A stretch of 64,000 bases of DNA from Spirometra erinaceieuropaei. Taxonomy: Eukaryota > Platyhelminthes > Cestoda > Diphyllobothriidea > Diphyllobothriidae. Position 1 is the first letter of the stretch. The number at the start of each line of letters is the position of its first letter. This document shows positions 10,767 through 23,737 of the stretch, piece after piece. The notes below the pieces were generated by a model. The model was not told the origin of the DNA, made no database searches, and saw only the letters and a list, made by a program, of their open reading frames with translations. The stretch covers positions 5,306,881-5,370,880 of the forward strand of contig CACRXP010000001.1 in NCBI GenBank assembly GCA_902702965.1, given 5' to 3'. The position numbers and the translations under genes were made by a program.

Positions 10767-12240
10767 TCAAAACCACTTCCGTAGTCTCTGAATGATCCAA
10801 GCTATACTCCCGATGTTGTCCCAGCGCGTGGCATCTGTTTCATTCCAGGCGACGTCTGTGTGCTCCACTCCAATGATGGCCCTGTGGCAATGACACTCAA
10901 ACATTCCCAGTTCTTGATCGTCTTCCATGCGCGTAGGAGGACTGGCTGAACGTATCGCCAGCACACGCGGGCCTTTATGGCAATGGAAACACACGTCGGG
11001 GGCATAGTCATTTTCTTCGTTTGGTGAAAACTCCAGCTGCACCACCGATTTGGAGACGATGTCCCCCTCACTCTGTCCTTTCGAAAACAGCGTCGCCCAG
11101 TGGTATATGACGTGATTCATTCCCTTCCGAGGAGTGCATTCTCTCTAAAAAGAGATACTTCGAAAAAATTTTGGTCCTCTCAACGTTTACGGATAAACCG
11201 ACCGATTTAGCGACTTAATTTGTTCTTGAAAGAGCACTTTGTATGTCATCCTAACTTGCCTCGACGATAGCGATATCGTTAGGGTAGTCGGATTCAATTA
11301 GGCGACGTCAGAGTGTTGATTCGACACCATAAAAACCGCGTGGGAATATTCTGGGAATACAGTCAGTGGTATAATTGAACAGGATTGGTTATAGGAAAGT
11401 TTACGCAATGGCTGGACGAATATAGGACGGCTTGAAAAGATTGTTGTACAGCGGAACTTTTGTAGTTATGGAGCTTTTTTAGGCTCCGATCATGGCCGTG
11501 ATTTTTGCAAATGACATTTGCCGACTGCTGGTGTCCTTCACGGAATGCATGGAGGCATTCCACAATGCGAACATCTGATCGATGCATACGCGCTCAACTC
11601 GGAACAAAGACTGACCGGATCTTCGCTTAGATTCAGGTATATTCTGAATTTGCCTGAGAATGACAATGGCCAGGACGTTTGTAGCAATGACCACGAGGCT
11701 TATGTGCGGTAGCTCTCGAGCATTGTATAATTTTAGTACTTAACGGCAGGCATAAGGATGGGTTTGCCCTAGTCCTCTCGGGGAGTTCAGCTCATAACAC
11801 CTGCTTAACCAACTCGTAGTGTCGTGGTGACAGAGTGTCGACACAAAAGTTACAGACGATAGTTCGATCGGGGCGCCATGTTGTTGCGCAACCTCGATAT
11901 TGCATCAGTGCCTGCTTTGGAGAAGGTCACACGACTCTGCATATTCTGGAGAGGGATAACAGCGAACTGAGGAGAGGAGGGAGGGGCGGGAGGCGGTGGT
12001 GGTGGGTTGGTCATCAAGATTTCAAAGGTGCTCCAGATGCTCGCGCCAGCTCGCAAACATGACCGAGTTGTCTGTAATCAAGCTGTCACTCACACCACGA
12101 ACAAAGTCACCCGGTGCAAAGAACCTACCGCATTCTTGAGTGTCAATGATGCCCGGGGCCTCAGCAGTGAAGATTGGTATTTCAGGCCAGCAGCTTTTGT
12201 CGTCAGTTCCCATGGGAGGGGGGGAATTTTCCGTCATTAT
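10767..12240 (-). mobile_element. Decayed non-LTR retrotransposon (reverse transcriptase)
   Basis: The - strand carries, in order, a linker with WREHLEHLEIL (near 12030-12060), an RT start resembling DAI-x-RLRNNKAPG (DAISRLRNNMAPR near 11880), RT block NVLAIVILRQIQN followed by CIDQMF (11560-11680), and a C-terminal region with ECHCHRAIIGVEHTDVAW and WIIQRLRKWF (10770-10920). These match the known order in CR1/RTE-like flatworm LINEs: nuclease-RT linker, RT palm, then the LEVFDHRCLR-type tail. The frame changes several times and the central RT segment with the catalytic YxDD is missing, so it is inactive. The 157-codon + strand open frame at 12007-12480 partly overlaps this relic on the opposite strand and is not a gene. 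Confidence 0.75.
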
Positions 12241-13160
12241 TTGGAGCTATTGGAAAGAACACTTGTTGTGGCACTTGACTCGAGCCGTCAGCACAGACAA
12301 TTGCAGGCTTTTCCACTGATCCAGCCACCATGTCAGCTTTGTGTGGCCCAAAGAATTCTCTCAAAAATTCCACGGAATGCTGACACACGTGGTGTCTATT
12401 TTCTACTGTCTCCTGAGTTGAGTTACAGTGCGATAGCGAATTTTCGTGTTGAGGGTCTCAACTATTTTGGATTGTCGTAGTTTTACAACAGCGAAGCGTC
12501 TTAAACTCGAGGATTTGGGTGAGGCGGACAGGCGGACGTTCAGTAGTTTGTGAGCTAAATCATGGTCCAACCGGTATGCACTGCCAGTCGCGGAACCAAG
12601 AATCCGTCTACTATCATAAGACCAACTCCGTAACCTTTAAGCGGCGAAAATGTCGACAATCTGACCGTCTGCACAACCAGGTGAGATGTTTGCGGCGAGG
12701 CCGGAAATACCTGCCGATGACACCTAGCGTCTGCTAATCAGCGGGTTTCAACACTTTCTCACGACTGTTGCACCGAGAACCAGATGCACAACGACCAAAA
12801 ATTCAATTGTTTGAAGAGTCGCCTAACTCGGCCCGGGTATTTCGATTTCCGACAATGATCAACAGATCACGGCACGCGAGAGTCTTTCAATCGATTATTT
12901 CAGCTACTAATAGGCTTCCTTATTGCACTGGCAGGCAGTGAATATTAATAAATGCCTCTTTAGTCGTACATAAGCTACCCAGCCATTGACTAGTCCTCTT
13001 TCAAACAAAACAACGTCCGCCAGCTCTATGGGACATTTACCACACTGAGTCGACAAGCGAAATCGCACAGATAGCTGTAATGACATGCGAGACGAGAATT
13101 GAGTCCTGGGACCTTGGTCATCTGGGGACCTAAGTCAGAGGTTCGAATTTTAAACGTGTG
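12241..13160. other. No gene recognised
   Basis: Possibly the decayed upstream part of the - strand LINE at 10.8-12.2 kb, but no nuclease motif can be read. Confidence 0.35.
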
Positions 13161-14144
13161 CAGGAGGTGGGCTAGCTAATGAAATGTCAACCGAAATTCC
13201 GAAATGTGTTTTTGTTTCCAAAAGGTTAATTAAGTAGGTTGTAAAACTAATCATTATACATCATAATTCTATAATGATTCAGTTACCTCAGGATATTGGC
13301 TTCTGAACGAACTTTCGTCCGTCTGCATGCAGAAACCATGTCTGAAAAAATGACTACTTAAGTAGCATGCATCCTTTAATTGATTTTCGGTGTCCTTAAA
13401 GTATCCATTATATTTCATGGAAAACGTGCATAGAAATATTCTTTCTTTTGCTCACTTGGCAGAAAATAACGTCTTATTCCAATTTTATGATTAAAGGAAG
13501 GGTATAATATGATTTTCAAAAACTTTTCCAATTCCCAAATGATTTTATATCCGACCTGCCATTGCACTTGCATTCAGGGCTTCCAAACTACAAGTCGTAT
13601 ATTTTCCGCGTGCCGAAAACCATACATTTCTCTACGATGTTAAGAGGCGACCATATGGGGTTCATAAAATTTAGCAGTGGATTTGAACCATATTGTAAAC
13701 TTTACAAACCACATTGGTAAACGCAAAGACAACGTTTTACGAACGGCCATTTCCGGCATTAAAAAATCTTACAATTAAAAACTATTTGAAAACCAAATTA
13801 TACCCGTTCTTTAAGTATAAAAGTGAAAGACGTCATTTCTACCAAATGGTCAGAAGAAAGAATATTTCTAAGCATGTTTTTTATGAAATATACTTGAATT
13901 TTTAAGGGCATCGAAAATCAATGAGAAAATTTTATGCTTCTGAAGTAGTCATTTTTTGCAAAGCATAGTTCTGACATACAGTCGGAAATAAATTCGTTCA
14001 AAAACCGATTTCCTGAGGTTACTGAATCATTATAGAATTATGTTGCAGGCTGACTAGTTTCACAACCCTACTTAATTAATCTTTTTGAAACGAAAACGCA
14101 TTTCGGAATTTCGGTAGACATTTCATGAGTTAGGTCACCTACTG
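13161..14144. mobile_element. Palindromic element, copy 1
   Basis: Left end CAGGAGGTGG..., right end ...CACCTACTG followed by TA. The first and last about 370 bp are inverted repeats (both contain ATGAAATGTC, CCGAAATTCC, the TAATTAAGTAGG block, TGACTACTTAAGTAGCATGCAT). The centre of about 230 bp is unique. No transposase frame. End sequence and TA flank resemble Tc1/mariner-type termini, so I infer a non-autonomous foldback element. Confidence 0.75.
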
Positions 14145-15129
14145 TAGCAGACATTCACACTGTGCTAAGAAAGCCTGCACTTCAACAGGTTTTTGGGATC
14201 GCGGTCGACGGACGTTTAGGAATTTCAGTCCTCAGTGCTAACTGTCTGTTCTTTCGCACCAACTTTGCGGAGGACGTCAGTTCTCGCTGACGCTGCATCA
14301 TTGATCTTAGTACTCCAAGAGGAGACATTTTCATGGCGTTTCCTGGAACTTTTGCTATCAGGGGATCCATAAAAGTCGAGCGGATTTCTTTTTGCAGTAC
14401 TCTTTAGCACTTTGCCTTGAGAACCTGAGCGCGAGGCAACAGCTTCAAACTTATTTAATGACGGTTTCCTATCGCCATGTCATAACGCCACCAACAGACT
14501 CGGACCAGTTTTATAAGACTGTCAGTGTACCAGACCTCAGCCCTTCGTGCTAGGAGGGCACTGTCGCTGCTGGTTTCCCAGTGCACATTCGTCAGAAACG
14601 AGAGCCACTTTATCTCGCAGCTAAATTGCGATGAATTCCATTCCGATGTGGGCGCTTCGGGTAACTGGCAGTTAGAGTGGCGGTTGAACCCGCCTTCCCA
14701 AGCTTGTGAATGGAGATTCTGTTTGCATAAGTCTCTCATCTATCGAAGCGTAGTCGACAGTTTCGTATGCACTTTATAGCATATGAAAGTGTCGTCTACA
14801 GATAAGGAACGTATAAGTTGGCCGAAAAACCTTTCCTGAGTCATGATGAGAGTTCTGGAATATCCGTTCTACGTTTTTAGCCAGATGAAATAATCAATTC
14901 TCTGGAGGGCTTGGAACACAACTGTTTTCTAAGACATTATTTTCCGAAAAAATATTTTTTCAGCGATGAAATTCTGTCTTAAGCATTTGAAAGAAAGTGA
15001 AAGTGTGAAGTGCTTCTCCCACTCAGATCTCTGCCCTCTGTCCAGCTCCTTGAGAAAACGGGTAAGACCCGGGGATTGGAACCACCCACGTAGTACAGGT
15101 GGCTTTGAGGTAAATTCAGGCAAGAGTAA

Positions 15130-15215
15130 CTAGGCCATTTTCCTGGCCCTAGCACTAAATTTAGCCCAAACCCAAACTCTACCTTAGCCCTAAAGTTGAA
15201 GTTAACCCTGATCCA
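15130..15215 (+). repeat. Degenerate telomere-like tract
   Basis: CCCTAGCACTAAATTTAGCC, CAAACCCAAACTCTACC, TTAGCCCTAAAGTTGAAG, TTAACCCTGATCC: CCCTAA-like units, heavily decayed. Only a 7-bp inverted pair (CAGGTGG/CCACCTG) flanks it. Confidence 0.45.
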
Positions 15216-15841
15216 CCTGGAAATTAGCGTAAGACTACCTTTACTACGAGGGTCCCCGTTCTATTATCCCACCAGAAAAGAAGTACAGAAAGCCTCTGTC
15301 TGTAATTTTTTGCTTACGTTCTGCGAAATCCAACTATCGGCAGCAAACTGCTCCCAATCCCGGCGTTGGATAATGCAGGATTTCTTACATGCTTTTCTGC
15401 ATGTTCGGCCAATTTAACTACTTAATCTTTAATGAGAAGAGCATCAAATCTATCTTCCCGTTGACTTTCATCAAAACTCGAACAGTTCAGGTTTTTATGC
15501 CGCTGCATTAAGACTTCAGTCTCCCCTCTGTCCGGAAAAGATGAAGAATAAGTGCAAAACCAAGTGCTGTTTAATGTCACTCCTATCAGCGACATATTTA
15601 AGTCCCATTTACAGACGCAGAAATATCTCTGTAGTTATTTGGGCTAATTAGATTTTAAAACTGACCGTTAGCATGGGGAAGAACCGTGCCTTACCGTTTC
15701 GCGGGTGAAGGAGAACCGCCTCCTCCACCCTGTTACTTCAGCTGTCTTGCATTTCGTGGGATGTAATGAGCTGAGGATGGTGATAAGCAAATTATGATAG
15801 TGTTGACGTCACATGGACTCCTAAGTCAGGTGAAGACCGAT

Positions 15842-15875
15842 GGGGGGGGGGGGAGACAGAGAGACAGACAGCGAT
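15842..15875 (+). repeat. Poly-G run and GACA repeat
   Basis: An 12-G run followed by AGACAGAGAGACAGACAG. Confidence 0.85.
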
Positions 15876-17539
15876 CTCAGATCCTTTCACGTTTTCTGTC
15901 AGGATATGTCAATTACAGATCAGCGCAGTTCGGCGCAGCGTGAAGGTCAGACGACCTAAATGAGAAAAGTCATCTTTGCTGTTTCAGTGTCACCTCTGAC
16001 TTCCAGCGGTCGAAACAGGCCACTTGTGCCTCCAGTGCCCCACTGCTCTGGCATCTGTGGCGTGTCATGACTAGTCCGAAGGAAGGCAACAAAAATTTCG
16101 TACAAAAGATAACCAAGAAGAAATTGACCTGGCAAGAGCATGGTTTATGGTCGGGGTTACTTGTTCCGAGGAGCAATTGTGTTAAAAGAAAATAACTGGC
16201 GATATTTATTTGTACGTAACAGAGAAAGAAGTAAAAAGAACTCGCGGTGGCTGCTGCGTGGGGGTGGTCAAGATGATTTAAGGTAGTTATCGAAGTAAAA
16301 ATACAACTTTGTAATACCTTTTTGGCGGTACCTACAAAGAGACATAAGGTCCATTTACTGTTGTCATTAAATGTCAAAATAAGGTCCTCTTTTAACTGGT
16401 GACAATATGGAAGACCGAAATTTGTGATGTCACAAAGTTCTTAGATGTTCAGCTGTTTTGCTGAATACAAATCCTCCCCAGAGCAAGTAACCTCCGACAT
16501 AAACTAAACCCGTGCCCCTGATTTTAATAGAATCAGGTAGTAGGTAATCATAAGCCTCCAGAAATTGAAAAAATTTGCTTATCTTTACCTACCCGAGACT
16601 TGGTAAGATAAGAGCTGTGACCAAGAGATGGACTGCTGGGAGGATGAAACTAGGCGAAATGAACAAAAATAGTCAAAAGATTGGAAAATCTGGTGATACT
16701 TGAATTTCGACACTCATAGTGTGTCCATTGAAGCTTACGGGAATTCGAACTTGGCGAGCATTAATTATTGATCTGAGACTTAAGGTGTTTCCGTTGCACT
16801 CTTGCTAAAAAAACGTGTTGGCGGATTCGCAGAACAAGGGAAGATATCAGACAAAAATAATTCAACGACTCGGACGGGCAGCCACGCGGGGTCGCCCCTA
16901 ATCCACGAAATAACTGAACTGAAAGAAGGAGGCAGAATGACAATCCCGACAGGGCGCGAGGCAAAAAGTCCTCTAGTTATCCGAGGCAACGTCTATTATG
17001 TACAGGGAGACTTACAAAAGCCTGCAAGTGCTCATTTAGACAAAGAGCTGCAGAAATAAAACTACCGGCAAGGCTGGAATCAAGGATTAATTTTAAAATT
17101 CAAAGGACAAAAAGTGAACTAAAAGACTTGCTAAAAACATTTGCTTTGCAATGCCATCGGGGAATGCGTCCAGTCTTGGCGGGTACTCACCCTGCAAGAC
17201 AACTTATCCAATCTGGGGAAAGATACTGCTAGTTGACGATGAACTAGTAAGCCGGAAATGGCCATTAGAGTTTACTTATACTTGTCGATACACCGTCCTA
17301 CAGGGAGAAGCGACCGTCAGTTAATTCGCGCGCCCTGTGGAAGTGACCGCGATACTCCCGAGTTCGGGGGGTCAACGGCTTAAATTACATTTTCAATCAA
17401 ATATTTTTTGACTGTGCGACTTATCTACTTCCACCTTGTGCAACAAATGCTCACATGCATGAGGCACACCCATCAGGCATACTGAGACAGGTTACCAGAT
17501 AAGGTCAAAGAGACTAGATGGCCCTTCTATTTTGTTCGT

Positions 17540-17690
17540 CTTATAAGCTGACGATGTCTTGGCCGGATAGAGATAGTTTGACCGCTGCATCTGACGACGT
17601 CCACCGTGTGCTCCGCATCATGACGAGGCAGACACGATGACTTGCACGTGAATTAGTTTATAGTAAGCGTGGATGTAGCGGCCGAGGACG
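17540..17690 (-). repeat. Repeat family A fragment
   Basis: - strand fragment with GACGTCCACCGTGTGCTCCG and TGACTTGCACGTGAATTAGT on the + strand, the inverse of the family's right end. Confidence 0.5.
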
Positions 17691-18094
17691 TCAAGGAACG
17701 CTGAGAAGAGATCCTTGCGTAGATAGATCTGAACAGAACTGTTAACATCTGTTGATACTCATTCACACGCAGGAGAAGAAGTTACGTCGAGTAAGGGATA
17801 TAGTATAATATAACGAGATGGGCACGGAAGATGTGTATAATAATTGATGTTTACATGTAGAATGAGAAACTGCAATGCGATAACCTGTCTGGATGGATAG
17901 GCCACCCTGACATATTAGATAAACAGCCGGTGGGGATGCAGCGCTGTGGGCAACTGCAGGGAAGGGCCGAGGGGGGAGTCGACGTCGAGTGAGAGAGAGA
18001 GACGAGAACGGCGGTGCGTTGCAGTCGGGGTGTCGGAGGTAGCGAGAGGAAGGGACAGCACGCAGTTACATCATCGTCATCCCAGGTCCGCGCC

Positions 18095-18475
18095 AAATGT
18101 GTCACACCACTCAAACAACCCTGTTCGAGTCAAGTTACATTACATGGACGTGCGCAGCATTTACCGCACTTCCTCCTCCTCCCCACCTGAGCCCGGTGTC
18201 AAGGCAGAATCAAGAAGACCAGAGGCGGGTGGATGGCAGGGTCGAGCCCGCACCTTGGCACCCCACTCCACACCCCCTGGTCCACAACAAACACTTGGCC
18301 AGGATTTTGACCAATAACGACAACAGAAAAGACGTGAATGACTGGACGACCATACACATGACCTGAATACCCAGTGATAGCACAAGCGCATATATCGCCT
18401 GAGGACCAGGTGCTGGAGAACTGCCAGCGCGTAACAGGCTGCAAGAACCGTAGTTTGCTGATCATGATGGTGCTG
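18095..18475 (-). repeat. Repeat family A, long - copy
   Basis: Inverse of the 1320-1835 arrangement: CCGCACTTCCTCCTCCTCCC, AAGACCAGAGGCGGGTG, TGGTCCACAACAAACACTTG, GGCCAGGATTTTGACC, then a region homologous to 1400-1530. Confidence 0.65.
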
Positions 18476-19079
18476 TCAGATGGTACTAAATAGAACTCTG
18501 TCAGCAGTCGTTCTGCGGTACCGTTACCGAGGACGTAATTCCCACCAGCTTCGTTGCCTGCAGAGGCCTAAGGGAAGGTAGAGGATTGGTCCCTAATTTT
18601 CACAATTGCTTAAAAGGGCTTGCATTCGGCGCTTGCCAACTTCGGTGACGCACGGTACAATAGGTCGGGATTACATCCTGTTTCAAGATTTTGGTTGAAA
18701 ATTCTCACTGGAGAACCGCAGGGCTCGAACCCATCATCAAAGATAGTGACATCAATGATCTGCAATTCTGACAAAGTGCATCTTGATCCTACTAAATTAT
18801 ATTCCTTTTCAAGGTGCCACTGAATTCTTTATAACAAAATCAAAATCCAGCAAACTCCGTACTCCTTGTATTGCTATGATTTTACTTTTATTCCTGTCAA
18901 ATTGGTTAATAACCCTGAAATGGTGAGTGTACCCACGTGAGGTAGCACAAGCTTATAATCCGAAGGCAGTTAGTACACGGCAGTATTTTGCTTTCCAGTT
19001 GAGCATTCTTCCAGCCAAGTGCGTAGGTCACACTCCCGAGGCCACAATTGACCACGGAGTGGGCTCTTATTGAATTAAT

Positions 19080-20090
19080 TTTCGATGCCTGTGAAAATTT
19101 TAACTATGGTTCACAGGAAAAAGGCGCAAAAATATTTTTTTCACGCTCTTTCTAAAGTATTTTATCTCTTCAAATTTTGGGCTAGAAGGAAAGAATACTG
19201 TTGGTTTCAAAATCATCTACTAGTTCTTATATATTTTGGAACACTTTCTGACTTTGACGTTTTTGAAGATTTAAGACTGCGCCCTCGGTATTTCTTTGGA
19301 ATTGAAGATAAAAGGCCCTGTTTATCCTTATAAGCATACCTTTGGTGTCTATAAAATATTCCAGTGGATATGAACCGCATTGAGCTCTTTGGAAAGACCA
19401 TTAAATATGCAAGGAAATTAGGCTAAACGAATGAATCGAGGATTTTGAAGCGTTTAATTATTGAAAAAACGAAATAACACCTTCTTTCGACCATAAATTT
19501 TGAAGCAGATTTACTGGACTGCAATGAACATTTAATAAATAAATTCCTATCTATTATTCTTGAGGAACGAAAACATTAGGCGCAAAATTAAAAAACGAAC
19601 AGCTAACTGCGCAGATTGTACTCGTAAAAACGCACCAGCTTAAGCAGAGTGTTCTCATTGAATTAGTCTTCGACGATTGTGAAAACTAAACTAAGGCTCA
19701 TTGGAAGGCGTAAGATTGTGCATATCATGCTCATTTTTGATGCATTATCTTCTCTTTAAATTTTGCACTACAAGGAAGGGATAAGTTTGGTTTTTAATAG
19801 GCTTGCACATTCACAAATTCTGACACACATTTTTAGATTTAATTCGTGCTTAAGTCTTCCACACTACGCTCCGTCTGGACCTGCAAATTATTTTCCCCCA
19901 TTTCTATTTATACTCCTAATGTAACTTCTATCAACCGGAAGACATTTCGATATTTCGCCATATCTTGCTATTTGCGGGCAACCCTAAAACGCACGGAAAT
20001 TAGACCAAACGGAATATCCATCGAGGGTTTCAAAGCATTTTATCTATGTAAACACGTTTAAAAAATAAACGGAGACTTTTCTCAGAGTAT
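19080..20090. mobile_element. Probable diverged palindromic element
   Basis: Contains two pieces resembling the inner arm of the palindromic family in the same orientation (ATTTTCGATGCCTGTGAAAATTTT near 19080 and TCTTCGACGATTGTGAAAA near 19667), with AAATATTTTTTTCACGCTC-like and AAGGAAAGAAT-like blocks. Terminal sequences are not found, so this may be two fragments. Confidence 0.35.
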
Positions 20091-20149
20091 ACATTCCAAA
20101 GCAGATGCAATTAATTACGAAATACATATGATAAACCAATTCTTGTCCC

Positions 20150-20310
20150 AGAAGGAGTGCCGACCAAGACAGGGAAAACCTCGAGGTGCCTTCTGGTTTT
20201 TCAGCAGTCGTCACACAGGCATACTCAACCCCAGGTCTGGTCTTAGAAGGTTTTTAAGTCCAGCGCTCTACCATTAAGCCGCGACCTCGCTGTCTCGTCA
20301 GTTGCGATTG
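20150..20310 (-). mobile_element. tRNA-derived SINE (diverged)
   Basis: - strand tRNA-like head with CTTAATGGTAGAGCGCTGGA and GACCAGACCTGGGGTTGAG, then a CTGACGA-like tail and a CTTGTCTTGGTCGG-like end. Related to, but distinct from, the 61.2-kb copy. Confidence 0.5.
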
Positions 20311-20536
20311 CGAATATTCGCCATCGTGGGCAGTGCGTTCACTGGTCAGGTTATGGGACATGCGCCACCACGGTCGATGCGCCCTCCTGCCTGATTACTG
20401 GGCGTTATGCGACTGCCTGAGAAGGCTTTAAGTTTAACCCTAAAGCGAAACACAACGACAGTGTTCCGTGACCCGATCGGCGGACGCACTTCTCGCAGTA
20501 GTGAATTCTTGCTCGGCCTTTATATGAGTCATAGTA

Positions 20537-21503
20537 ACTGTACTATCTCATGACATTGTAGCCGAATTTATGAAATGTGTTCTTGATTCGAGAAGATTGC
20601 TTAAGTATGATTGTAATACTACTTGTCGTACATCATAATCCCACGATGTCTCATTCACACCAGGATGCAGGCTTATAGATGGGCTCATTCCCGGCCGTCT
20701 GAATAAAGTATACCCTTTAAAAATTGACTACATAAATAGCATAAATCTTCCGTATTGCTTTTTATACCTCTATAAATTCAAATATATTTTATAGAAAACA
20801 TGCGCGAGAAGGCTCTTTCTTATCCTCATTTCCCAGCAAAGAACGTCTTCTTGGAGTTTTATATTTAAAGAAAAAGTTTCTTTCGGTGGTAAAAACCGTC
20901 CTGATTAGGAGATTTTTTAAAAACGTGAAATATGCGGTCATATAGCACCACATCAGCACATTTATTAATGCTGCTCATAACGTAGGCAACAGGGTTCAGA
21001 CCCATTTTGCGATTTTATGAAAGCTTTATGGTACCTTTTTAACGTCACGGAAGAATGTGTTACCTTTCTTACACGGAAAATATACCGCATGTGAATTCGA
21101 AACCCTGAATGCTTTTGCAACGGCAGGCTGGGCTCAAGATTATTCGGGAATCGTAAAAGGTTTTTTAAAACCAATTGACACTATCTCCAAGGATAAAATT
21201 GGAAGAAGACGTGATGTGCTACCAAATGGGCAAGGAAAAGAATACTTTTATGATGTTTTCTATAAAATATATTTGAATATATAAGGCATCAAAAAACAAT
21301 TGTGAAAATGAATACTTAATAGGTAGTCATTCTTCGTAAGGTATAGTTTATTCAGACGGCCGAAAAGGAAGCTTGTTCAAAAGCCGGCATCCTGGCGTGG
21401 TCGAAATGCTGTACAATAAGCAATATAACACCAGTGCTTGAGCAATCTTTTCGAATCAGAAATGCATTTTAAAATTTTGGTTAACGCATCATGAAATAGG
21501 GGA
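20537..21503. mobile_element. Palindromic element, copy 2 (diverged)
   Basis: Same architecture as copy 1, more diverged. The left arm has ATCTCATGACATTG, the CGAGAAGATTGCTTAAGTA block and ACTACATAAATAGCAT; the right arm has the inverse, ending TTAACGCATCATGAAAT. The exact ends are unclear. Confidence 0.6.
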
Positions 21504-23737
21504 ATGCGTGCGAAAATAAAAAGGAAAACGTAAAAGTGTCCACTACTTACGAAGTGCGTCTTTTTTTGAATGTCTGGCTGGGGCAGATCACCGAAAATTG
21601 TTCCCCTTAAAGCACTGACACCGTAAGGCATTAATCAATCTGAGGAGATGTATCACGTTAATCAACAGTGCAACAAGACCCGATTACATGCTACTTTTTA
21701 GAAACAATTTTCATAACTGTGATGGATGTGTCATGATGCCTGCGCATCCTTCGCCTCACGACCTCTTCATGGCCGGGTTTCAACCCAAAACACCAAGGAT
21801 CACGCCTGCCAACAAGGTCTTTGTTGTGTTCATGAATTGCCTCAGTCAACGGCAGATACCTCAGGAAATTTCGATTCGATCTGAGCCAACGACACTTCTA
21901 GTTAAGAGTGTTGGACATGTTGACTGCTACGCCAGCTATTGGCGGTATTTGTAATTGCAATAGGATGAACTGGGAATCTCTACTGCTTTTGCGTGCTCTG
22001 AGGTACCTGAGTGATCATACGCATTCAAAGAAGGATTTTACACATCTCAAGTATGTCTAACAAGCAAATATATGAAAAACCCCTGAACTCCCAATGAACA
22101 TCCAATTTTCGATCACAGCTTTTCTTGAGTGGCGTCACTTACCTTAACTATGAACGAATAAACAAGCAAGTGTAAAGAATGAAGACTCCAGAACATGAGA
22201 AAAATTATTCCGTCCGTTTTTATTCATTCAGAATAAATACCAGTAAACTGGAGAATAGCGTTTGATTTGACGTAAAGTGACCAAGGAATCCCAGTTCGAG
22301 TCCCGGTTTATCCAGACCTGAGCTGATTAACAGTGGACCAGAAACAGCCATCAAAGTCTCCTTGGCTTTTGTCAATCTGCATTTTACGCCATTTTTGATT
22401 GACATGAGACTGCCCGCGAGGCTAAATTCCAAAGTACAAGAGGACGACGATTTTTTCCACTGTAAATAGACCGCTAAGCGACTCTCTCATACTCATCATT
22501 CTTGAAGTGAATTACCCTGTGAATATTTGGTCGAGTAACAGAGAGCACACTTGTGAACAAAAACGGTGCCGGCTGTGGGGAGTTGAATATGGCCCATTTA
22601 AGAAGAACATGCCGGCATGTTGAGTGACGCACAGTAAAAAGCCTGACTCATTGCAAGCGCAGCACATTGGCGGCCAGTCCGTTACCAACCATATAAAGAG
22701 GTCGACGAAGATATTGCAGGTAGCTGGTTAGTCCTTGTCACGAGAATTCCCTGAGTGAGTAGCTATTTTATGTGCAACGTGTCTTTCAAGAAATTTTGAT
22801 TATTTTTTTACCGACCGTTCGTTTTCAAAGATACGAGGTAAGAACCTCTTCTGCAGCTTGGTCAACTACGATTGCAATAAGATATCACATATCTATCAAA
22901 ATACATGGTAGTCAAAGGGGATTGTGATGTATTTCCAGCGGCTATTTTATGCAGGATCTAGCAATGGTTGCTTCTGAAACCATGTTATATGCTATAAAAT
23001 TTGTGCAACCCTTCAGACGAATACTCAAGTCGTTTTCATTGGGTTCTGTTCACCGAGCGCTTTGCCACTACATTTTATCTTTTAGAAGAAAGATTAAGTT
23101 AAGAACAGAGTTAGCACTTCGCCCGACTGGAATGGCTTTTCCGGAGACCCATTATTAGAATACCAATGCAGGCATAAACTTCAAACACATTGGACGGCGA
23201 ACCGCGTGGCTCAGTGTTGCCAGCAAACTGGAGCATACATTCCCTCAAGAGAATACCTTAGCACACCTTTGACTATCCGTGAAGAGTCTGAATTGTTCAC
23301 ACCAAGTTTGCTTACCGTATTATCTCGCCATTAGCTCGTCCATTTCACTCATAAAACTGCAGTTAGGCGGATGGGTAACAAAGTGACTGGCTAACTGGAC
23401 TACTGCCCGCAGAATTTCAGATTCATATTCTCCTTGGGCAAATTCCTCACCAAGTCATGCATAAAACGAGGTTATTTATCAAACGATAGTGTTGTACGCT
23501 AGCATTAGAGAAGATATTTGGGAGAATTTAGTCTGGGGGTAACCCTAGATCTGCAGCATGTAAACACTTGAACCACTAAGAAGGTATCATGCGCATGTGA
23601 TGATAGACTGCTTAGCCTGTGACGGTGACGTATGCAAGGCTTATATGGACCATTTGTGGACTTACTGAACCTGTACACGTTGCCTGATTATTGTCTCCTT
23701 CACCGTACCGACAAACACTGTCGCAGTGAGTTATTGT
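21504..23737. other. No gene recognised
   Basis: Apart from the SINE fragment at 22.3 kb, only short unrecognised frames (for example 88 codons at 21688-21954). Confidence 0.4.
22275..22385 (+). mobile_element. SINE fragment
   Basis: Box-B-like CCCAGTTCGAGTCCCGG, then a tail ACCTGAGCTGATTAACAGTGG, ACCAGAAACAGCCATC and AAGTCTCCTTGGCTTTTGTC matching the SINE 3' end. The 5' head is not recognisable. Confidence 0.45.

Larger units (their letters stand above)
14145..17539. other. No gene recognised
   Basis: Contains the degenerate telomere-like tract and poly-G run listed separately. The longest frame (135 codons, -, 15970-16377) has hydrophobic stretches but no family signature and no exon-like context. 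Confidence 0.4.

Noticed and set aside
12007..12480. 157-codon + strand open frame
   Set aside because: Partly antisense to the LINE relic, no recognisable domain.
17543..17575. Hammerhead core at CTGACGA in 17.5 kb
   Set aside because: No GAAA block or stem follows; the sequence belongs to repeat family A.
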